Positions 61,261-64,000 of a DNA stretch of 64,000 nucleotides are shown here, in pieces (the stretch's first letter is position 1; the number at the start of each line of letters is the position of its first letter). The position numbers and the translations under genes were made by a program. The notes below the pieces were generated by a model. It ran no database searches. It was not told the DNA's origin and saw nothing but the letters and a program-made list of their open reading frames with translations. The stretch is from Atopsyche davidsoni (taxonomy: Eukaryota > Arthropoda > Insecta > Trichoptera > Hydrobiosidae), in the NCBI GenBank assembly GCA_022113835.1, contig JAILWY010000001.1, positions 5,580,001-5,644,000 on the forward strand, given 5' to 3'.

Positions 61261-64000
61261 ATATATTTTACTCAAACAAAATCAAATTTAAATTGTCTCT
61301 TAGTCTCGCAGTTATCAGTGTTGCATCGTCTCTATTTTTTTTAACATTTGGTACATATACTCAGTGTCTAGATATTTCTTTCCAAAGCCCAATTTTAACA
61401 AATTTAATTTTTTCATACGATCATATAGACAATATTAATTTTTTTGTTTGCTCATAATCTAAACTAATCGACAGATAAACTACGATATCAATTTGATAAA
61501 TATCAGTGCTTCTGTTAAAGGGCAGAGATGCCTATAGGTTTAGGAAACCCTTGGAGCCTCGGTTAGCCGTGAAGTTGCAGTTTGTGCATAATGCAGTGGG
61601 GGTAAGGGGAGGAGGGGGAGGGGGCGGGTTAATGCACCGAGTCAAAATAAACAGCGGAGCGCTCCGCCAGACTTATTTGATCTCAGATCAGGGAAGTTAG
61701 CACAACCCGTGATTAACATTGCGTCGAATTAATGCAAACCAAAGCAACTTTGATAATTTATGATTTCGATAATATTATATTTCCAATCAAAGTACTTATT
61801 GTATATAAAAATGCAATGTTTACAAGTTATTCGATACTTTATAAAAACTACTTTGATTAACACAATTAAGCATTTAATAATCTGCGTATATATTTATCTC
61901 CAAGTGCTTCTTCTTAGAGGAGGATAGTGACCATTTCAATGAACGAATGTTTGTCCTTAGCTAGTTTTAATGTATAATCGATTCCAGCCACTTGTGTTTC
62001 TTTCACACAGCTGCAGTAGCTTATATTTTGATGAGAAAAAAAAAAACGCTGTTTTGATGATTTAATTTGAAATATAGGTAGCAAGTCAGCAAAACGGCGG
62101 CTTTTGGAAGCCGAAAAATGTTTTTACAGCTTGTTAACAATTTCTTTTATTGATCAGCGCTCCAGAAACCGGGCGTGATAAATGTATGTGTATTTTTACG
62201 TATTGCATGCCGCTAAAAATAAAGTTCGCAGAATCCTGTTTATTTTATGCCACTAATAAAGAAGTGGTTTTCACAGCCTGCTTAGGATTCCCCATTTTAC
62301 AAATTCACCTCGCCTTCGAAAACAATAAAGCTCTTGTTACGTGTTAGCACTTCGTCATTAAGTTTTTAAACCACTTTTATCGCTATATACTCTTGTAACG
62401 AAATATAAACCCAAGGAACCATTATAATTTATGTTTAAAATTCTATTTAATTTAAAATCGTTGTATTACTATTATAGTTTTCTTTGAAATCATATTACAT
62501 CTTATCTTCGATTTTTAATACTTTAATGACAATATTTCTCACCTATACTCAAATTATCTTGGGTGACATAAATGCGAAGAATTACATTATTAGCATTTAT
62601 ATATATTTACGTACCTATGCTATTTTACTTTATAACGTTATTATAGAAACCATGAATTATTTGGGTCACTATTACTTATGCATTACGTATATTAAGGCTT
62701 GTTTAATTTTAATCAGAGTATAATAAACGATAGCCTACGGTGCGCACAGGTATTTTCAGATGTGTTTTACGCTTCACAATAAACTTGGCAGCGCTGTATA
62801 TTTTGCAATGAGCATTGTTGCATTTTTTTATTTATTTTATAATATCGTAGTTTTAATGTTTTAGTCACCATTTTTATGGTTGGTTTTAAGAGGTTATTCA
62901 AACTAATTGTTTGTTTAGGTCTTAAAATGTTAGCATCGTGCTGCACAGATTTGATGAAAATAAATAAAAAACTTATTAGTTTTTTTTATTATGGGGGTGC
63001 AATATTAGATAGAACAGAATATGCATTGAAATAGCAATATATTAAAAAAGTCCATTGAAAATATAAAAATGCTTTACACTTTTAATATAATATAATTTTA
63101 TATGTAAAAATCTTTGTAAGAATTCTGTGAGTACGGTTTAAATTAAATCATTGAGTATTTACTCTGTTTTTCTTTCTTCGTAGATAATATACGCGCGTAT
63201 TCATTGAAAATAAGAGGTATTACAAGCCGCCATTGGATGAACACCTTCCTGCGATTTCTAGACCGGATATCCGGATGAACGTATTACTGCGTATGAGTAC
63301 GAACGTTACCGTTAAGATCCCACCGTGATGCAGCAATTATGGAAAAAGAGTGACACTTTAAATACCGTATTAAAGAGCATTCCCAAACTGTAGGTCTGTT
63401 GAAGTAAGAAATTTATTTTAAAGAAGAATCTTTTGTGTGATAGTAAAAAGTAAGTACGCCGAAGTTCCAGAGTGTTTTTTTTTTTTTTGATAATAAGATT
63501 AGCAGTGAAAGGAAAATATTGTTAATATTACCGCATCGTGTCGACTCTTGAACTTTGCATGCTTGTTCTATAAAAAAACTCGTGAATTTTTGCAATGTGG
63601 TAGCATATTAATTATTTATGCGCTTACCACGGTCTCCACTTATTGCAAAGAGCAAAAAAATATATAGAAATAACTCCCTTTGGTTTCTGAAGGGTTGACA
63701 AGAGAAAACAATATTCACAGCTGATTTAAGTTTTTTTGTAACGATGCAAATGCCGTAGACGTATTGTGCTGGACAATGCCACAGATACAGATACAGATTA
63801 CAGATGCAGTATATGTTTTGAGACTTCAATCTTACCATGAATGTTTTAGGAATTCTGGATCAAATATTAAAAAGTCTGAGGGAAAGATTATGGTATCAAG
63901 ATGGTAGTGTTTTGAATCAAAGTCAAGATTTTGTGCTGAATATTAGAAGAATTTGTTTTTTTGTTGTTGTAAAAACAGTATAATTAAATTTCAACCGATT
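61261..64000. other. Gene-free right edge
   Basis: AT-rich, with a GC-richer patch at 61530-61690 containing GGAGGGGGAGGGGGCGGG. A palindromic pair of ETS cores, ACCGGATATCCGGAT, lies at 63262-63276, and a short ACAGAT tandem near 63782. No coding region is supportable. Confidence 0.35.

Noticed and set aside
1..64000. CRISPR arrays, rRNA and intact tRNA genes
   Set aside because: No regularly spaced direct repeats, rRNA blocks or full tRNA cloverleaf were seen. The only tRNA-like sequence is the SINE head near 48480.

Overview
The window is nuclear DNA from an insect; I cannot name the order. The evidence is an AT-rich background, GT-AG introns mostly of 80-460 bp, and a Yan/anterior open ETS repressor gene of the insect type. 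A tRNA-derived SINE and remnants of pogo, hAT and piggyBac-type elements are also present.

Genes are confined to about 9.5-31 kb. In order they are: HPF1 (histone PARylation factor, minus strand, 5 exons), Rab escort protein (plus, 9 exons), IMP dehydrogenase (minus, one exon), mitochondrial single-stranded DNA-binding protein (plus, 3 exons), a membrane-anchored serine protease homologue without catalytic residues (minus, 2 exons), and anterior open/yan (minus, four coding exons visible plus a probable upstream first exon). I rebuilt exon boundaries by hand from splice sites and reading phase. Every reconstructed CDS closes in frame, including a 57-bp last exon of HPF1. HPF1/Rep and IMPDH/mtSSB are head-to-head pairs. 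Rep/IMPDH and mtSSB/serine protease homologue are tail-to-tail.

The first 9.5 kb has no supportable gene. It holds a dispersed repeat copy, a GC-rich island at 7.1-8.3 kb and a decayed pogo/Tigger-like element. A CpG- and GC-rich island at 30.3-31.5 kb lies upstream of yan and is its likely promoter.

From 31.5 to 64 kb I see no functional protein-coding gene. This stretch is AT-rich DNA interrupted by short GC-rich islands, many carrying ETS-type (C/A)CGGAAGT motifs and densest at 53-61 kb. That fits an upstream cis-regulatory domain of yan, but this is inference. It also holds a SINE, a hAT transposase relic with a pogo end beside it, two more copies of the dispersed repeat, microsatellites, a long fold-back element at 61 kb, and two spacerless perfect palindromes side by side at 46.6 kb. 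Those palindromes are the most unusual structure in the window.

The genes do not form one pathway. HPF1 acts in DNA-damage ADP-ribosylation, Rep in Rab prenylation, IMPDH in guanine nucleotide synthesis, mtSSB in mtDNA replication and Yan in receptor tyrosine kinase signalling.
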